A DNA stretch of 64,000 bases, from the NCBI RefSeq assembly GCF_002807665.1, contig NZ_PEAY01000003.1, positions 272,103 to 336,102 on the forward strand, in the 5' to 3' direction. Position 1 is the stretch's first letter. Each line of letters opens with the position of its first letter. Positions 19,549 to 29,128 of this stretch are shown here, one piece after another. The stretch is from Neoalteromonas facilis. GTDB lineage: Bacteria > Pseudomonadota > Gammaproteobacteria > Enterobacterales > Alteromonadaceae. The notes beneath the pieces were generated by a model that saw only the letters and a program-made list of their open reading frames with translations, was not told the DNA's origin and made no database searches. The position numbers and the translations under genes were made by a program.

Positions 19549-19644
19549 ATTTCTATATCCTAATGACTACATTTGATTTGCGCTGAATGCTAGCAGTAAT
19601 TAAGGATCTTGCAAGTTAAGATGAGTCGAAATCAGTGAAATCTT

Positions 19645-20544
19645 CTAGCCTCTGGCCCCTTGAAGGCCACCGGTGTGTAACAGCGTAATACGACTACCCA
19701 ATGGAAATGCTTTGCCTTCGACGAAGGATTTCATCGCATACAATGCTTTGCCTGAGTATACCGGTTCAAATGGAATGTTTAGATGTGCAGATTGTGCTTG
19801 GCAAAACTGACGCAAATCTAGTGGGGCTTTGGCATAACCACCAAAGTGGAAATCATGATTGATAGCGTACGGTGTTTTCACTTCACGCTGAGCAATCAGC
19901 TCAGCTACCAAGGGTTCAAGGTAGTCTTTTCCTTTAAGCACTGCGATGCCAATAAGGTGTTTAATATTGCTCGAAGCACATGCCAAGCCCGCTAAAGTAC
20001 CACCACTGGCTACGGGCGTTATTAAATAATCGTTGGGGTCAGTGAGTTCATCTGCAAGTGTCTGCATACCGACTAAATGCTCAGCGTGGCTGCCACCTTC
20101 AGGAATGATCACGTCAAGATCCAAGTGTTTTTTTAACCTCGCCAGATAGTCTGGTTCATGGCGGTGCTGGTATTCCCGCTTGGTGATGAAATGAATGTGA
20201 GCGCCCCATTGCACAATATCATTAAGCATGGGCGTAAAGTTGTTTTCATAGTTACCGCGAATGATGGCGTGAAAGGGCCAATTGAGACGGTGACAAACAT
20301 AGGCGAGAGCATGAATGTGATTGGAATGGCCACCACCAAAGCTTGCAAGTGTCGGAGACGTTGCATGTTGCAGCTGTTGCACAATTGGCTGCAACTTTCG
20401 CCATTTATTGCCAGAAATGATCGGGTGCAGGAGGTCATCACGCTTTACATATAGCGCGTATTCTCGAGCGTTTGCCCAATCAGGCGTGATGCGCTGAATA
20501 GGCGATGGCGTGTTTATTTCAAGTTGACGAAAAACAGACTCCAC
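19645..20544 (-). CDS. D-cysteine desulfhydrase / ACC deaminase-like PLP enzyme
   Basis: A 299-residue fold-II PLP enzyme. Family signatures are YVKRDDLLHPIISGNKWRKLQPIV (residues 31-54, with the PLP lysine in GNKWRK), SFGGGHSNHIHALAYVC (78-94), and a GSGG-equivalent phosphate loop PVASGGTLAGL near residue 178. It is near the usual 300-330 length and ends in LLHTGG, as family members do. Family reactions are beta-elimination of D-cysteine (to pyruvate, H2S and ammonia) or ring opening of 1-aminocyclopropane-1-carboxylate. Without the substrate-pocket residues aligned, D-cysteine desulfhydrase is the more common bacterial activity. It has its own start 96 nt upstream of the polyamine pair and may read through to them. 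Confidence 0.85.
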   Translation of the reverse strand: MESVFRQLEINTPSPIQRITPDWANAREYALYVKRDDLLHPIISGNKWRKLQPIVQQLQHATSPTLASFGGGHSNHIHALAYVCHRLNWPFHAIIRGNYENNFTPMLNDIVQWGAHIHFITKREYQHRHEPDYLARLKKHLDLDVIIPEGGSHAEHLVGMQTLADELTDPNDYLITPVASGGTLAGLACASSNIKHLIGIAVLKGKDYLEPLVAELIAQREVKTPYAINHDFHFGGYAKAPLDLRQFCQAQSAHLNIPFEPVYSGKALYAMKSFVEGKAFPLGSRITLLHTGGLQGARG

Positions 20545-20781
20545 AACAGTCGAAAACTCATGGCATGGTTTGGCATTAGTCTACGCGAGTTATTATCCGA
20601 AGTCTCCGCACAGGTGCAGCAAGCCTGGCTAAACACACGGTTTTATTGTGTTGAGGTTGGCTACCTGATTGGCGAGATATCACAAAGTTGCATTTGCTTT
20701 GCTGACCTCTTTGGCAAAGTGAAAATGATCAGAACCGCATATTTTGCGTATCAAAGCAGACATAATGGTTGGAGTGAGAGT

Positions 20782-21294
20782 GTGCGTAAAATATTTCATG
20801 GCATTAGCCTCTCGTTATTGATTTCGGGGAGTGTAATGGCCAGTAATCAAGTGGTGGAAGCTGCAATTACCAATGCTCAGCTCGTTGGCGCAGCTAAATT
20901 CGAATATTTCTTTTTTGATGTCTATCGCGCAGAGCTTTTTGCACCGGATGGTCAATATCAAGCCGATAAACACTTTGCATTGGCGTTGACATACTTGCGT
21001 GACTTTAAGGGCGTTGATATTGCCGAGCGTTCGGTTAAGGAGATGCGTCAACAAGGGTTTAATGACACGTCTACTTTATCCGCATGGAATGAACAAATGC
21101 AGGCCATTTTCCCTGATGTCAAAAAGGGGCAGACGATCACTGGTGTGGCTTTAGATGGGGTAGCGAGCTTCTATCTGAACGATAAGCCCATCGGGCAGAT
21201 TAAGGACGCGCAATTTACTCAACGTTTCTTTGATATCTGGCTAGGTGAGAAAACTTCTGAACCCGGGCTACGCAAACAACTACTTAAACTTTAG
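20782..21294 (+). CDS. Chalcone-isomerase-fold periplasmic protein
   Basis: A GTG at 20782, with GGAG 7 nt upstream, gives a 170-residue protein whose signal peptide is MRKIFHGISLSLLISGSVMA. The frame is open much further upstream (ATGs at 20524 and 20725), but the longer versions place a long non-conserved tail before the signal peptide and overlap the divergent desulfhydrase start. The mature part (AKFEYFFFDVYRAELFAPDG..., DIAERSVKEMRQQGF, QTITGVALDGVASFYLNDKPIG) fits the bacterial chalcone isomerase-like family, which usually lacks isomerase residues and may bind fatty acids. The DUF3833 lipoprotein gene follows 9 nt later. These two families often travel together in marine gammaproteobacteria, with cyclopropane-fatty-acid and photooxidative-stress genes. 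Confidence 0.75.
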   Translation: MRKIFHGISLSLLISGSVMASNQVVEAAITNAQLVGAAKFEYFFFDVYRAELFAPDGQYQADKHFALALTYLRDFKGVDIAERSVKEMRQQGFNDTSTLSAWNEQMQAIFPDVKKGQTITGVALDGVASFYLNDKPIGQIKDAQFTQRFFDIWLGEKTSEPGLRKQLLKL

Positions 21295-21303
21295 GACGCT
21301 ACT

Positions 21304-21852
21304 ATGTTTTGTTTAACCAATCTTCGCGCATTCGTTTTAAGCATGTTTACCTTATTGTTGGTATCCGCTTGTAGCTCTTCAATCGACGGTGCGAGCTATC
21401 AATCTGTATCACCCTCGTTTGACCTCAAAAACTTTTTTGACGGCAAAGTACGGGCATGGGGAATTGTCCAAAATCGCGATGGAGATGTGGTGCAGCGTTT
21501 TATTGTTACCATTGATGGTCGTGTGGATGATGGCACGCTTATTCTCGATGAGACCTTTGAATATGGCGTGGGGGAAGGTCCGCTATCGCGTGTCTGGCGC
21601 ATTCAACAGTTGTCTGAGAATACATATGTAGGTAGTGCCAATGACATCGCTGGAGATGCCTCGGGAATTTCATATGGGAACGCATTTAATTTTGCCTATG
21701 AGATGGATTTGCCTGTGGGTGACACTCAATATCGGGTTGCATTCGATGATTGGTTCTGGGCATTTGACGAGCAAACCATTATGAACCGAAGCTACATTCG
21801 AAAATTTGGTTTAGTAATGGCAGAAGTGACTATCTTTATGCAGCGTCAGTGA
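21304..21852 (+). CDS. DUF3833 family lipoprotein
   Basis: A 182-residue protein with a lipoprotein signal (LLLVSAC, Cys at about residue 23) and no Asp at +2, so probably outer-membrane bound. The body has the DUF3833 pattern: FDLKNFFDGKVRAWGIVQNRDGDVVQRF, LDETFEYGVGEGPLSRVWRI, and DDWFWAFDEQTIMNRSYIRKFG near the end. It looks like a lipocalin-type beta barrel and its function is unknown. It is co-transcribed with the chalcone-isomerase-fold protein. Confidence 0.85.
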   Translation: MFCLTNLRAFVLSMFTLLLVSACSSSIDGASYQSVSPSFDLKNFFDGKVRAWGIVQNRDGDVVQRFIVTIDGRVDDGTLILDETFEYGVGEGPLSRVWRIQQLSENTYVGSANDIAGDASGISYGNAFNFAYEMDLPVGDTQYRVAFDDWFWAFDEQTIMNRSYIRKFGLVMAEVTIFMQRQ

Positions 21853-22002
21853 TATCGCTGTGAAAGCATTGATCAGGCTCAAGCTAATATCATTAAAGCA
21901 GTGATAGGCATAGCACGCTCCCACATTTGGTCTATATTTGAGTTGGTGTTTACCGATAAAAAGGTTTAGCTTAAAAATAACCAACCTGCTGGAGATTACC
22001 TG

Positions 22003-23304
22003 ATGTGGTTTCGTCGAGAAAAAACAGAGCCTGTCGTAAATCCGTTATTAATAAACGCTTCTCAGAATCAAGCGATTTTAGACGCGTTAAGTGGTTCGAT
22101 GGCGATGATTTACTTCTCTCCCGATGGTGTGGTTAAACAGGCAAACGATAACTTCTTGCGCACCATGGGATATAGCGCAGATGAGGTTATTGGCCAGCAT
22201 CATAAAATTTTCTGTCCAGACAGTTTTTTACGATCGTCAGATTATGCGCAGTTTTGGCATAAGCTAGGTTTAGGTACGGCTTTTTCCTGCGAGTGTTTAC
22301 GTAAGAACAAGCGAGGCCAAGACGTATGGCTAGAGGCCAGTTATTGTCCGGTACTGGATGAACACAATAATGTTACACAGATCGTCAAAATTGCCAGTGA
22401 CGTTACACAGTCTGTTGAGCGACGCCATAAAGACAGAGGCGTGTTAGATGCTCTTGACCATTCCATGGCGACTATTGAGTTTGACATGGACGGCAATATC
22501 CTCGACGTGAATGATAACTTCTTACAAGTGGTTGGCTATAACAAAACGGATGTTGTTGGCAAACATCACCGCATGTTTTGTCCTTCTGATTATGCCGCGA
22601 GCGAGGATTATCGCCGTTTTTGGCAGGCTTTGCGTCAAGGGGATTTTCAACAAGGCCGTTTTCGGCGTAAACACAAAGACGGTAGCGATGTATGGTTAGA
22701 AGCGTCGTACAACCCAATTCAAGACAGTAAAGGCAATTGGATCAGAGTCGTTAAAATTGCTGCCGATATTTCCGAAGGTGTTAATAAGCGGCTCACGACT
22801 GCCGAACTGGCCCTTAAAACCAGTGTGGAAACCGATGATATCGCTAACGAAGGTGATGAATGTATTTCTGCTACTCTTGGGGCTATGGATCAAGTGAAAC
22901 TTGATTTGGAAGCGTCAGCTGAAAATATCAGTAAATTAAGCCAGCAGTCGAGAGAAATATCCAAGATTGTACACACCATTAACGAAATTGCTGATCAAAC
23001 CAATTTGCTCGCGTTGAATGCCGCGATTGAGGCGGCTCGTGCAGGCGAGCAAGGGCGCGGATTTGCCGTTGTGGCGGATGAGGTTCGGCAATTGGCCTCG
23101 CGTACCTCCGCATCGACGCGAGAAATTGAGAATATGGTGCAAGAAAACAATGCGTTAACGGAGGTTGCGGTTAGTGCCATTACGCAGATTCAAGAACGTT
23201 CCAATGCGAGCTTGGATCAGATACGTGAGGCTGGCGCTATCATCGCGAGGATCAATGATAGAACCAATGAAATGGTGGATATCGTGCGGGACCTTTCGGC
23301 TTAG
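22003..23304 (+). CDS. Soluble PAS-PAS methyl-accepting chemotaxis protein, BdlA-like
   Basis: A 433-residue receptor with no membrane segment. Two very similar PAS domains (about 25-135 and 148-258) share the pattern GQHHKIFCP / GKHHRMFCP and [17 protein letters not shown]. A short MCP signalling domain (about 280-433) has the hairpin tip [38 protein letters not shown]. The size and layout match Pseudomonas BdlA, which senses conditions that trigger biofilm dispersion, and related energy-taxis receptors. No haem-binding motif is certain; the conserved FC in each PAS might bind a ligand. It carries no C-terminal CheR-tether pentapeptide. The diguanylate cyclase just downstream fits a role in biofilm or c-di-GMP control. 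The GGAG upstream supports the start. Confidence 0.88.
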   Translation: MWFRREKTEPVVNPLLINASQNQAILDALSGSMAMIYFSPDGVVKQANDNFLRTMGYSADEVIGQHHKIFCPDSFLRSSDYAQFWHKLGLGTAFSCECLRKNKRGQDVWLEASYCPVLDEHNNVTQIVKIASDVTQSVERRHKDRGVLDALDHSMATIEFDMDGNILDVNDNFLQVVGYNKTDVVGKHHRMFCPSDYAASEDYRRFWQALRQGDFQQGRFRRKHKDGSDVWLEASYNPIQDSKGNWIRVVKIAADISEGVNKRLTTAELALKTSVETDDIANEGDECISATLGAMDQVKLDLEASAENISKLSQQSREISKIVHTINEIADQTNLLALNAAIEAARAGEQGRGFAVVADEVRQLASRTSASTREIENMVQENNALTEVAVSAITQIQERSNASLDQIREAGAIIARINDRTNEMVDIVRDLSA

Positions 23305-23400
23305 CGCAAAGACTTTTTAACAAGCTGCGTTTTATTCTTGCAACTACGTCAAGCTTGGCTATGGTTAAGATGTAACCAGTATTGTTTGTAGGAACCGCCC

Positions 23401-26400
23401 ATTAATTCTTACAGTGTTATAAAGCGTTGTTTTTACGCTGTATTTTTTATCTATTCAACTTTTGCACTAGGGGTGCCTGATCATCCCGAGAGTGCGTCCC
23501 CTAATGTTCCCACTTATTTTCGTCATATATCAGTCAGTGACGGTCTGTCACAGGTAACCGTTGCCGATATCATCCAAGACCGCAAAGGGTTCATTTGGCT
23601 AGCCACTCAAAACGGGATCAATCGCTACGATGGGTATAATTTTGTCATTTATAAGAAAGATAAAGCGCAAGATGGTTCAGGGCCTGTGGGCGAGTTTGCC
23701 TACAAGTTAGCGCTCGACCCCGTAACCGATGATATTTGGGTAGCGACCTCGGGTGGGTTGAGCCGATACCACTATGCTACTGACTCATTTTCTCACTATG
23801 CGTTAATTGGTGATGACGGAGAGCAGCGTTACATCGTTTCAACAATCACGGTAGATGAAGATGATCAGGTGTGGGTTGGAACTCGTCATGGGGTTTTTAA
23901 ATATAATCGTGATGTCGACTCGTTTTCGCCGGTAACACTGGATATTCGCGAGAGCTCATGGGTTTTAGACATTGAGCCTGATAGCAGTGGAGAACTTCTA
24001 GTCGCCACCACTGAAGGTTTGTTTGCGATTGATTTAAGTGACAGCGCAACGGCGACGTCAGCTTTATTGGGTGAGCAAGTTACCGATATTGAGCGGTTAG
24101 AATCAGGTGAATTTTGGATTTCTACCTTGCGCAATGGTGTGTTACGCAAGCCTGATGGCACAGGGCAATTAGCTCAGTTAAGTCAGCTGGGAGGGTTATC
24201 TGATTCGTTGGTGCAGTCAGGTATTAATTCGATTAAGCAATTACGTAATGGCGATATATGGGTCAGTGCGATGACAGGATTGAGCATTCTGCGAGCTGAC
24301 AGTAAATCCGCACCTTCTGATTTATATTATCGTAGCGACGAAGCGACGCTTTTGAGTTCTGCCCATATGACACGCACCTTTGAAAGTGCGTCAGGGTTAG
24401 TTTGGCAAGGCACATGGACAGGCGGTTTTTCTATTTTTGACCCTAACAGTCTGCTGATTAAATCAGTAAACGCAAAGCCTTTTACATGGGTACGTGGATT
24501 GGTTAAAGATGCGGATGACAATATTTGGTTTGGTACCGCGGAAGGTATTTGGAAGCGCGAACAGAATGGTGATATTCAAGGGCCATGGCGTTTCCCGAGC
24601 ATTGAAACGGCGCAACAAAGCGTCGTTCGCAGTATCGAGTATGATGCTAAGCATCAGCGCTTTTGGGTGGGTACGACAGCAGGGATTTTTTTCTTGTATG
24701 AATCGGAGCCTAATTTAATTAATACCAACATTCTGCCTGATGACAGCATCTTTCATATTGTCATGGACCGAAACCAACATATGTGGGTCGGGACCTTCAA
24801 CAGTGGATTATATCGAATTGATTCAACGAGTTTAGATACGCTTGGACACTGGCCTCTTTCGACAGTTACGCACAGTTACGTAGATCATGATGACTACATT
24901 CTCACAGGTACTATTGAAGGGCTGATTAAAGTCAATAAACACTCAGGAGAGACAGAGAATTTACATGACGAATCACGCCCTGAGAATCAACGCAGTCCTC
25001 GTGTTGTTACGTGGATATCCTCGCTGGGCATTAACAATTATATTTTGGGTACCCAAGGCTCAGGCATTTATTCATTGAAGGACGTCGACGGTAGCATGGA
25101 ATTTGAGGCTCTCTACCCTCAGTCCCACTTGGCTACTTTGTCGGTAGGTGGCGTACAGCAAGGTGAGTCGGGCAATCTTTGGGTCAGTACGACCGAAGGG
25201 GTGGCCCATGTTGACCAGCAGAATAAATCCATTGGCTATTTCAACAAAAAGAATGGCGCGTATTCTGAAGGTTATTATATCAATCATAGTGTACGCACAC
25301 AGCAAGGCGAAATTTTCTTTGGTGGGCCTCGGGGGATGTCACATTTTTATCCGAAGGACATCGCGCTGTCTCGTTGGGAGCCCGATATCGTGTTGACCAG
25401 TTTGTTGGTTCTAAATAAACCCATCCAGCCCAATCCAAAGGATGTCGCTCATGCTACTTTGATAGACCCTATCCATATCGCGGATCGTATCGCGCTTCAG
25501 CACACCGACAATGTATTCAGTATTGAATTCAGTGCGCTGGATTTTTCAGCACCTGAGAATAATCAGTACGCTTTTAAGTTGGAAGGGTTTGACACTGATT
25601 GGAATACGGCTATTGCACGTCATCGTGTTGCCACCTACACCAACCTCGACCCAGGACGTTATAAACTGCGAGTACGGGGCACCAATAAAGATGGCGTTTG
25701 GAGTGATAAAGAAGCGAGCATAAACATAGTCGTGACTCCGCCTTGGTATTGGAACACTTGGTCAAAGGCCCTGTGGGGCGTATTAATTCTTATGCTGATC
25801 ACCGGCATGTACCGGTGGCGAATTTGGTCATTCCAGATACGCTCTGAAGAACTGCGCAAGTTAGTAGAAAAAAGAACAAAAGACTTAGAAGAGTCCAACC
25901 GTAAGCTGCACTTATTATCAACCGTTGATGAGCTGACAGGCTTAAAAAACCGCCGTGACTTCAGAGCGCATGCAGAAATTGAGCTGGATCGTTACAAACG
26001 ACAAGAGATCCCATTCTCGATGTTGATGATTGATATTGACCATTTTAAAGCAATCAATGATGAATGCGGGCATGCGTGTGGCGATGAGGTGCTAGTTGAA
26101 TGTTCTAAGGTCATGCAGAATTTAACGAGAAAGCACGATCTTTTGGCGCGCTGGGGTGGTGAAGAATTTATCATGTTAGCGGTAAATACCGATCTGAAAA
26201 CAGCCGTGGTGACAGCTGAAAAAATCCGCAGTGCTATTGAGCAATCAACCTTCAATATTAACAATCGTGCCTTGAATATCACGATCACTATTGGGGTCAG
26301 TGAAATACAGCCAGAGCAATCATTGGATGAGTGTATCAATATTGCGGACAAGAAGTTGTATGAGGGCAAACGTAACGGCAGGAATCAGACGTCGTATTAA
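23401..26400 (+). CDS. Two-component-propeller diguanylate cyclase
   Basis: The usual start codon search begins at GTG 23473 (975 residues), but the open frame continues upstream. From an ATT at 23401 it encodes a signal peptide (VIKRCFYAVFFIYSTFA), with AGGA 7 nt before the ATT. The protein then has about 14 Reg_prop repeats (WLATQNGINRYDG, WVGTRHGVFKYN and others), a Y_Y_Y domain (about 690-760), one transmembrane helix near residue 775, a coiled coil and a C-terminal GGDEF domain (numbering from the GTG). The GGEEF active site (895-899) is intact, and the inhibitory RxxD site (RKHD) lies exactly five residues before it. It should make c-di-GMP in response to a periplasmic signal; the ligand is unknown. 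The ATT start is inferred. Confidence 0.85.
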   Translation: MNSYSVIKRCFYAVFFIYSTFALGVPDHPESASPNVPTYFRHISVSDGLSQVTVADIIQDRKGFIWLATQNGINRYDGYNFVIYKKDKAQDGSGPVGEFAYKLALDPVTDDIWVATSGGLSRYHYATDSFSHYALIGDDGEQRYIVSTITVDEDDQVWVGTRHGVFKYNRDVDSFSPVTLDIRESSWVLDIEPDSSGELLVATTEGLFAIDLSDSATATSALLGEQVTDIERLESGEFWISTLRNGVLRKPDGTGQLAQLSQLGGLSDSLVQSGINSIKQLRNGDIWVSAMTGLSILRADSKSAPSDLYYRSDEATLLSSAHMTRTFESASGLVWQGTWTGGFSIFDPNSLLIKSVNAKPFTWVRGLVKDADDNIWFGTAEGIWKREQNGDIQGPWRFPSIETAQQSVVRSIEYDAKHQRFWVGTTAGIFFLYESEPNLINTNILPDDSIFHIVMDRNQHMWVGTFNSGLYRIDSTSLDTLGHWPLSTVTHSYVDHDDYILTGTIEGLIKVNKHSGETENLHDESRPENQRSPRVVTWISSLGINNYILGTQGSGIYSLKDVDGSMEFEALYPQSHLATLSVGGVQQGESGNLWVSTTEGVAHVDQQNKSIGYFNKKNGAYSEGYYINHSVRTQQGEIFFGGPRGMSHFYPKDIALSRWEPDIVLTSLLVLNKPIQPNPKDVAHATLIDPIHIADRIALQHTDNVFSIEFSALDFSAPENNQYAFKLEGFDTDWNTAIARHRVATYTNLDPGRYKLRVRGTNKDGVWSDKEASINIVVTPPWYWNTWSKALWGVLILMLITGMYRWRIWSFQIRSEELRKLVEKRTKDLEESNRKLHLLSTVDELTGLKNRRDFRAHAEIELDRYKRQEIPFSMLMIDIDHFKAINDECGHACGDEVLVECSKVMQNLTRKHDLLARWGGEEFIMLAVNTDLKTAVVTAEKIRSAIEQSTFNINNRALNITITIGVSEIQPEQSLDECINIADKKLYEGKRNGRNQTSY

Positions 26401-26467
26401 CCGAAGTACCCAAGGTATAATTGTATAGTCCTCAATTCATTGCTCACAACAAAGAAAGGAAATTCAC

Positions 26468-26863
26468 ATGGCCGTTATGCTAATTTGTATCCTGATAACA
26501 CTGATATTGCCGATGGTCGCAAAGGCGCCAGTTGCATTGGCAATGCACGCTCGTGGAGGATATGACAACAAGCATCCCAGAGCACAGCAAGATCAGTTAG
26601 AAGGCTATGGTGCGCGAGCGCTTGCGGCACATAAGAATAGTTTTGAAGCGATCGCTTATTTCACCCCCGCGGCTGTTACGGTACTCGCGCTAGGAGCCAT
26701 AGACAGTACGGCGAAGTGGCTAGCAATCAGTTTTGTTGTCAGTAGGCTCGCTTACCTTGTTTTTTATTGGCTTAATTGGGATATTCTGCGCAGCATCGTA
26801 TGGGTGATAGGCTTTGGTTGCTCTATCACCCTGTTGGTAAGATTGTTGTTGGCGTTTGGTTGA
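26468..26863 (+). CDS. MAPEG family membrane protein
   Basis: A 131-residue protein with four hydrophobic helices (about 3-20, 58-78, 82-100 and 108-128), typical of the MAPEG family (glutathione- and eicosanoid-metabolising membrane proteins). ARGGYDNKHPRAQ and GYGARALAAHKNSFEAIAYFTPA carry the conserved Asn and Arg region of the bacterial branch, for which no substrate is established. GAAAGGA sits 6-10 nt before the ATG. It is convergent with aceK, with only 5 nt between the stops. Confidence 0.85.
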   Translation: MAVMLICILITLILPMVAKAPVALAMHARGGYDNKHPRAQQDQLEGYGARALAAHKNSFEAIAYFTPAAVTVLALGAIDSTAKWLAISFVVSRLAYLVFYWLNWDILRSIVWVIGFGCSITLLVRLLLAFG

Positions 26864-26868
26864 GCCGA

Positions 26869-28587
26869 TTACCCTGTTCTGGATAGAAAACGACGATCTG
26901 CTGGATATGGAGAGAAGTTTTGGATTGCGCCTGTGGCTGTAATGCGTTGAACTTCTCGCCAATAATCAGCCGACATTAAGTCACTGTGTAGCTCTTTAAG
27001 GATGTCCTTAAATTCCTTTTTGCCGACAATAAAGTGTTCAAACTGCTCGGGAAACACATCGTTGGGCGCAACGGATAATGTGTCTAAGGCATATGGATCA
27101 TCTGACTTTGGTAGTTCACGGAAATTACGTTCGTGCATTAGGCAGATTTCATCGTAGTCGTAGAAGATCACGCGGCCATGTTTGGTAATGCCAAAATTCT
27201 TATGCAGCATATCGCCCGGAAAGATATTGGCGAGCGCAATTTGTTTGATGCATAAACCCAATTCATCAATAGCATGACGGATCTTGTCGGGGTCTGTTTC
27301 TTGCTGTAGGTACAGGTTTAAAGGCGTCATCTTTCGCTCAATATAAAGATGCTTAATAATGACTTCATCATCGGTAAGCTCCACGCTTGACGCACAGGTT
27401 TCTAACAGCTCTTCAATCAACGCTTGGTCCATACGAGAGCGTGGAAAGCGGAAATTAACGTATTCATGAGTGTCTGCCATGCGGCCAACGCGATCGGATG
27501 TTTTAACCAATCGATAGCAGTCTTTGACGTGTTCACGCGTGATCTTTTTACTTTCAGCGAATTCATCTTTGATGATCTTGAACACCACACCATATGAAGG
27601 TAAGTGGAATACCATCATCACTAAACCGCGGATCCCCGGTGCAATACAGAAGTTATCTGTGGAATGTTGCACGTGTTCCAGAAAGTTGCGGTAAAACACG
27701 GTTTTTCCATGCTTATAAAACCCTAAAGCCATGTAAAGCTCAAAGTGCTTCTTGTTGGGGAGGAGTTCTTGTAGAAAAGCGACAACCTCTGCAGGGAATT
27801 GGGTATCAGCCATAAAATAAGAACGTGCAAAGCCAAAAACTACGCTTAAGTCTTTGCGCTCCGTTAATAACGCGTCGACAAAGAGTTGATGTTGGTCATT
27901 GGTTTGCAGGGCCAAAACGAAGGGCAAGGTGTCATCAGGCATGCAAATACGACCGATTAAATAGGCGGCTTTGCCTCGGAAAAATATCGGCTTGAGCAAT
28001 TCCACGGTATGTACACTGGCCAATTGTTCTCGGTTAAGGCGACTGCGTAAGGCTTCGTCCATCAGTTGAAGGTCGCGTTCCTTATCTTCAAAAGCAATAT
28101 TGAATCGGTATGTATTCAGTATTGACTCGTGCATCGCTCTAACGGTACCCGTGGTATCGAAACTATTCACTACTTTGTCGCGATCATGTCCAGATAGAAA
28201 ACAGCGGCTGGGTAGCACAAACATAATGCTCTGATCGATTTGACGATGCCGAAAGACACGACCAATGACCGAGTTATAGAACGTTTCAGCTAATTCATAT
28301 TGGGGATGATTGTCGAGTAAATGTTGGAAATGGCGCTTAAGTTGCTGCCAAAATGCAAGATTTTGATGGTGCACATGAATTTGCTGATAAATTTCGCTAA
28401 CAACATCTGACAGACTTTGTTCATAAATGGTTATGCGCTCTTTGACGGCAGCTTGTGTGGCTGCCCACTCGCCTTGTTCAAAGCGGGTTTGAGCGCCACG
28501 CGTAATCCGGGTGTACCAGCGATAATTTTTGTCAAAACCGTTAAGAATTTGATACGCAACTTTTGCGCAAATCTTAGTATCACTCAT
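26869..28587 (-). CDS. aceK: Isocitrate dehydrogenase kinase/phosphatase
   Basis: A 572-residue protein matching AceK in length and motifs: an N-terminal regulatory half and a C-terminal half with the ATP-binding region GLVMMVFHLPSYGVVFKIIKDEF (about 315-337), the phosphatase-related segment RMADTHEYVNFRFPRSRMDQ, and IFYDYDEICLM near residue 470. AceK phosphorylates and dephosphorylates isocitrate dehydrogenase, switching carbon between the TCA cycle and the glyoxylate bypass. It is not next to aceBA, as it would be in enterobacteria; solitary aceK genes are common in marine gammaproteobacteria. Confidence 0.95.
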   Translation of the reverse strand: MSDTKICAKVAYQILNGFDKNYRWYTRITRGAQTRFEQGEWAATQAAVKERITIYEQSLSDVVSEIYQQIHVHHQNLAFWQQLKRHFQHLLDNHPQYELAETFYNSVIGRVFRHRQIDQSIMFVLPSRCFLSGHDRDKVVNSFDTTGTVRAMHESILNTYRFNIAFEDKERDLQLMDEALRSRLNREQLASVHTVELLKPIFFRGKAAYLIGRICMPDDTLPFVLALQTNDQHQLFVDALLTERKDLSVVFGFARSYFMADTQFPAEVVAFLQELLPNKKHFELYMALGFYKHGKTVFYRNFLEHVQHSTDNFCIAPGIRGLVMMVFHLPSYGVVFKIIKDEFAESKKITREHVKDCYRLVKTSDRVGRMADTHEYVNFRFPRSRMDQALIEELLETCASSVELTDDEVIIKHLYIERKMTPLNLYLQQETDPDKIRHAIDELGLCIKQIALANIFPGDMLHKNFGITKHGRVIFYDYDEICLMHERNFRELPKSDDPYALDTLSVAPNDVFPEQFEHFIVGKKEFKDILKELHSDLMSADYWREVQRITATGAIQNFSPYPADRRFLSRTG

Positions 28588-28745
28588 GCCTTACGCTCGT
28601 TCATCTTGTGCGGCTAGAGTAGCATTGTGACGCTTAATTACCAGATGAACATTCTTTAAGAACTGTGCAAATACTTCCCTTTTCCACTCTTATCGGGTAA
28701 CTTGAGCTAACTTCGGCACAGTTATAATAATAACAAGGACACACT

Positions 28746-29111
28746 ATGTCGTTTCCAGTACTCATTTGTGATGATTCTTCGCTCGCGCGTAAAATGGTGC
28801 GTAGGAGCTTACCCGATCCATTGGCTCAGCAAGTTTTTACTGCTGAAAATGGTGAGCAAGCATTAGAAATACTGGAACAACGTCCTATTAGTTTACTATT
28901 CCTAGACCTAACGATGCCCTTTATGGACGGGGTTGAAGTACTACGTCAAATCAAACAAAAGTCGCTAGAAGTCTTTGTCATTGTTGTATCTGGTGATATT
29001 CAACCACAGATGCAAGAACGTGTATTGTCCTTAGGGGCATTAGACTTTATTACCAAGCCCGTAGATTCCGCGCGCCTGCACACGACTCTGCAGCGTTTTG
29101 GATTGTATTAA
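28746..29111 (+). CDS. Single-domain CheY-like response regulator
   Basis: A 121-residue receiver with no output domain. The acidic pair D9/D10, phospho-acceptor D54 in LLFLDLTMPFMDG, the switch Ser in VVSGD and Lys in DFITKPVD are all present. Such stand-alone receivers often act by binding partner proteins (flagellar motor, CheC-like, pilus or kinase targets). Its neighbours are a pilin gene downstream and divergent aceK, which gives only weak context; a role in type IV pilus or chemosensory control is possible. Confidence 0.88.
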   Translation: MSFPVLICDDSSLARKMVRRSLPDPLAQQVFTAENGEQALEILEQRPISLLFLDLTMPFMDGVEVLRQIKQKSLEVFVIVVSGDIQPQMQERVLSLGALDFITKPVDSARLHTTLQRFGLY

Positions 29112-29128
29112 GCATCAAATTTATACCC

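Noticed and set aside
20524-20781. N-terminal extension of the chalcone-isomerase-fold frame
   Set aside because: The upstream codons overlap the divergent desulfhydrase start, put a non-conserved tail before a clear signal peptide, and a GTG with good ribosome binding site exists at 20782.
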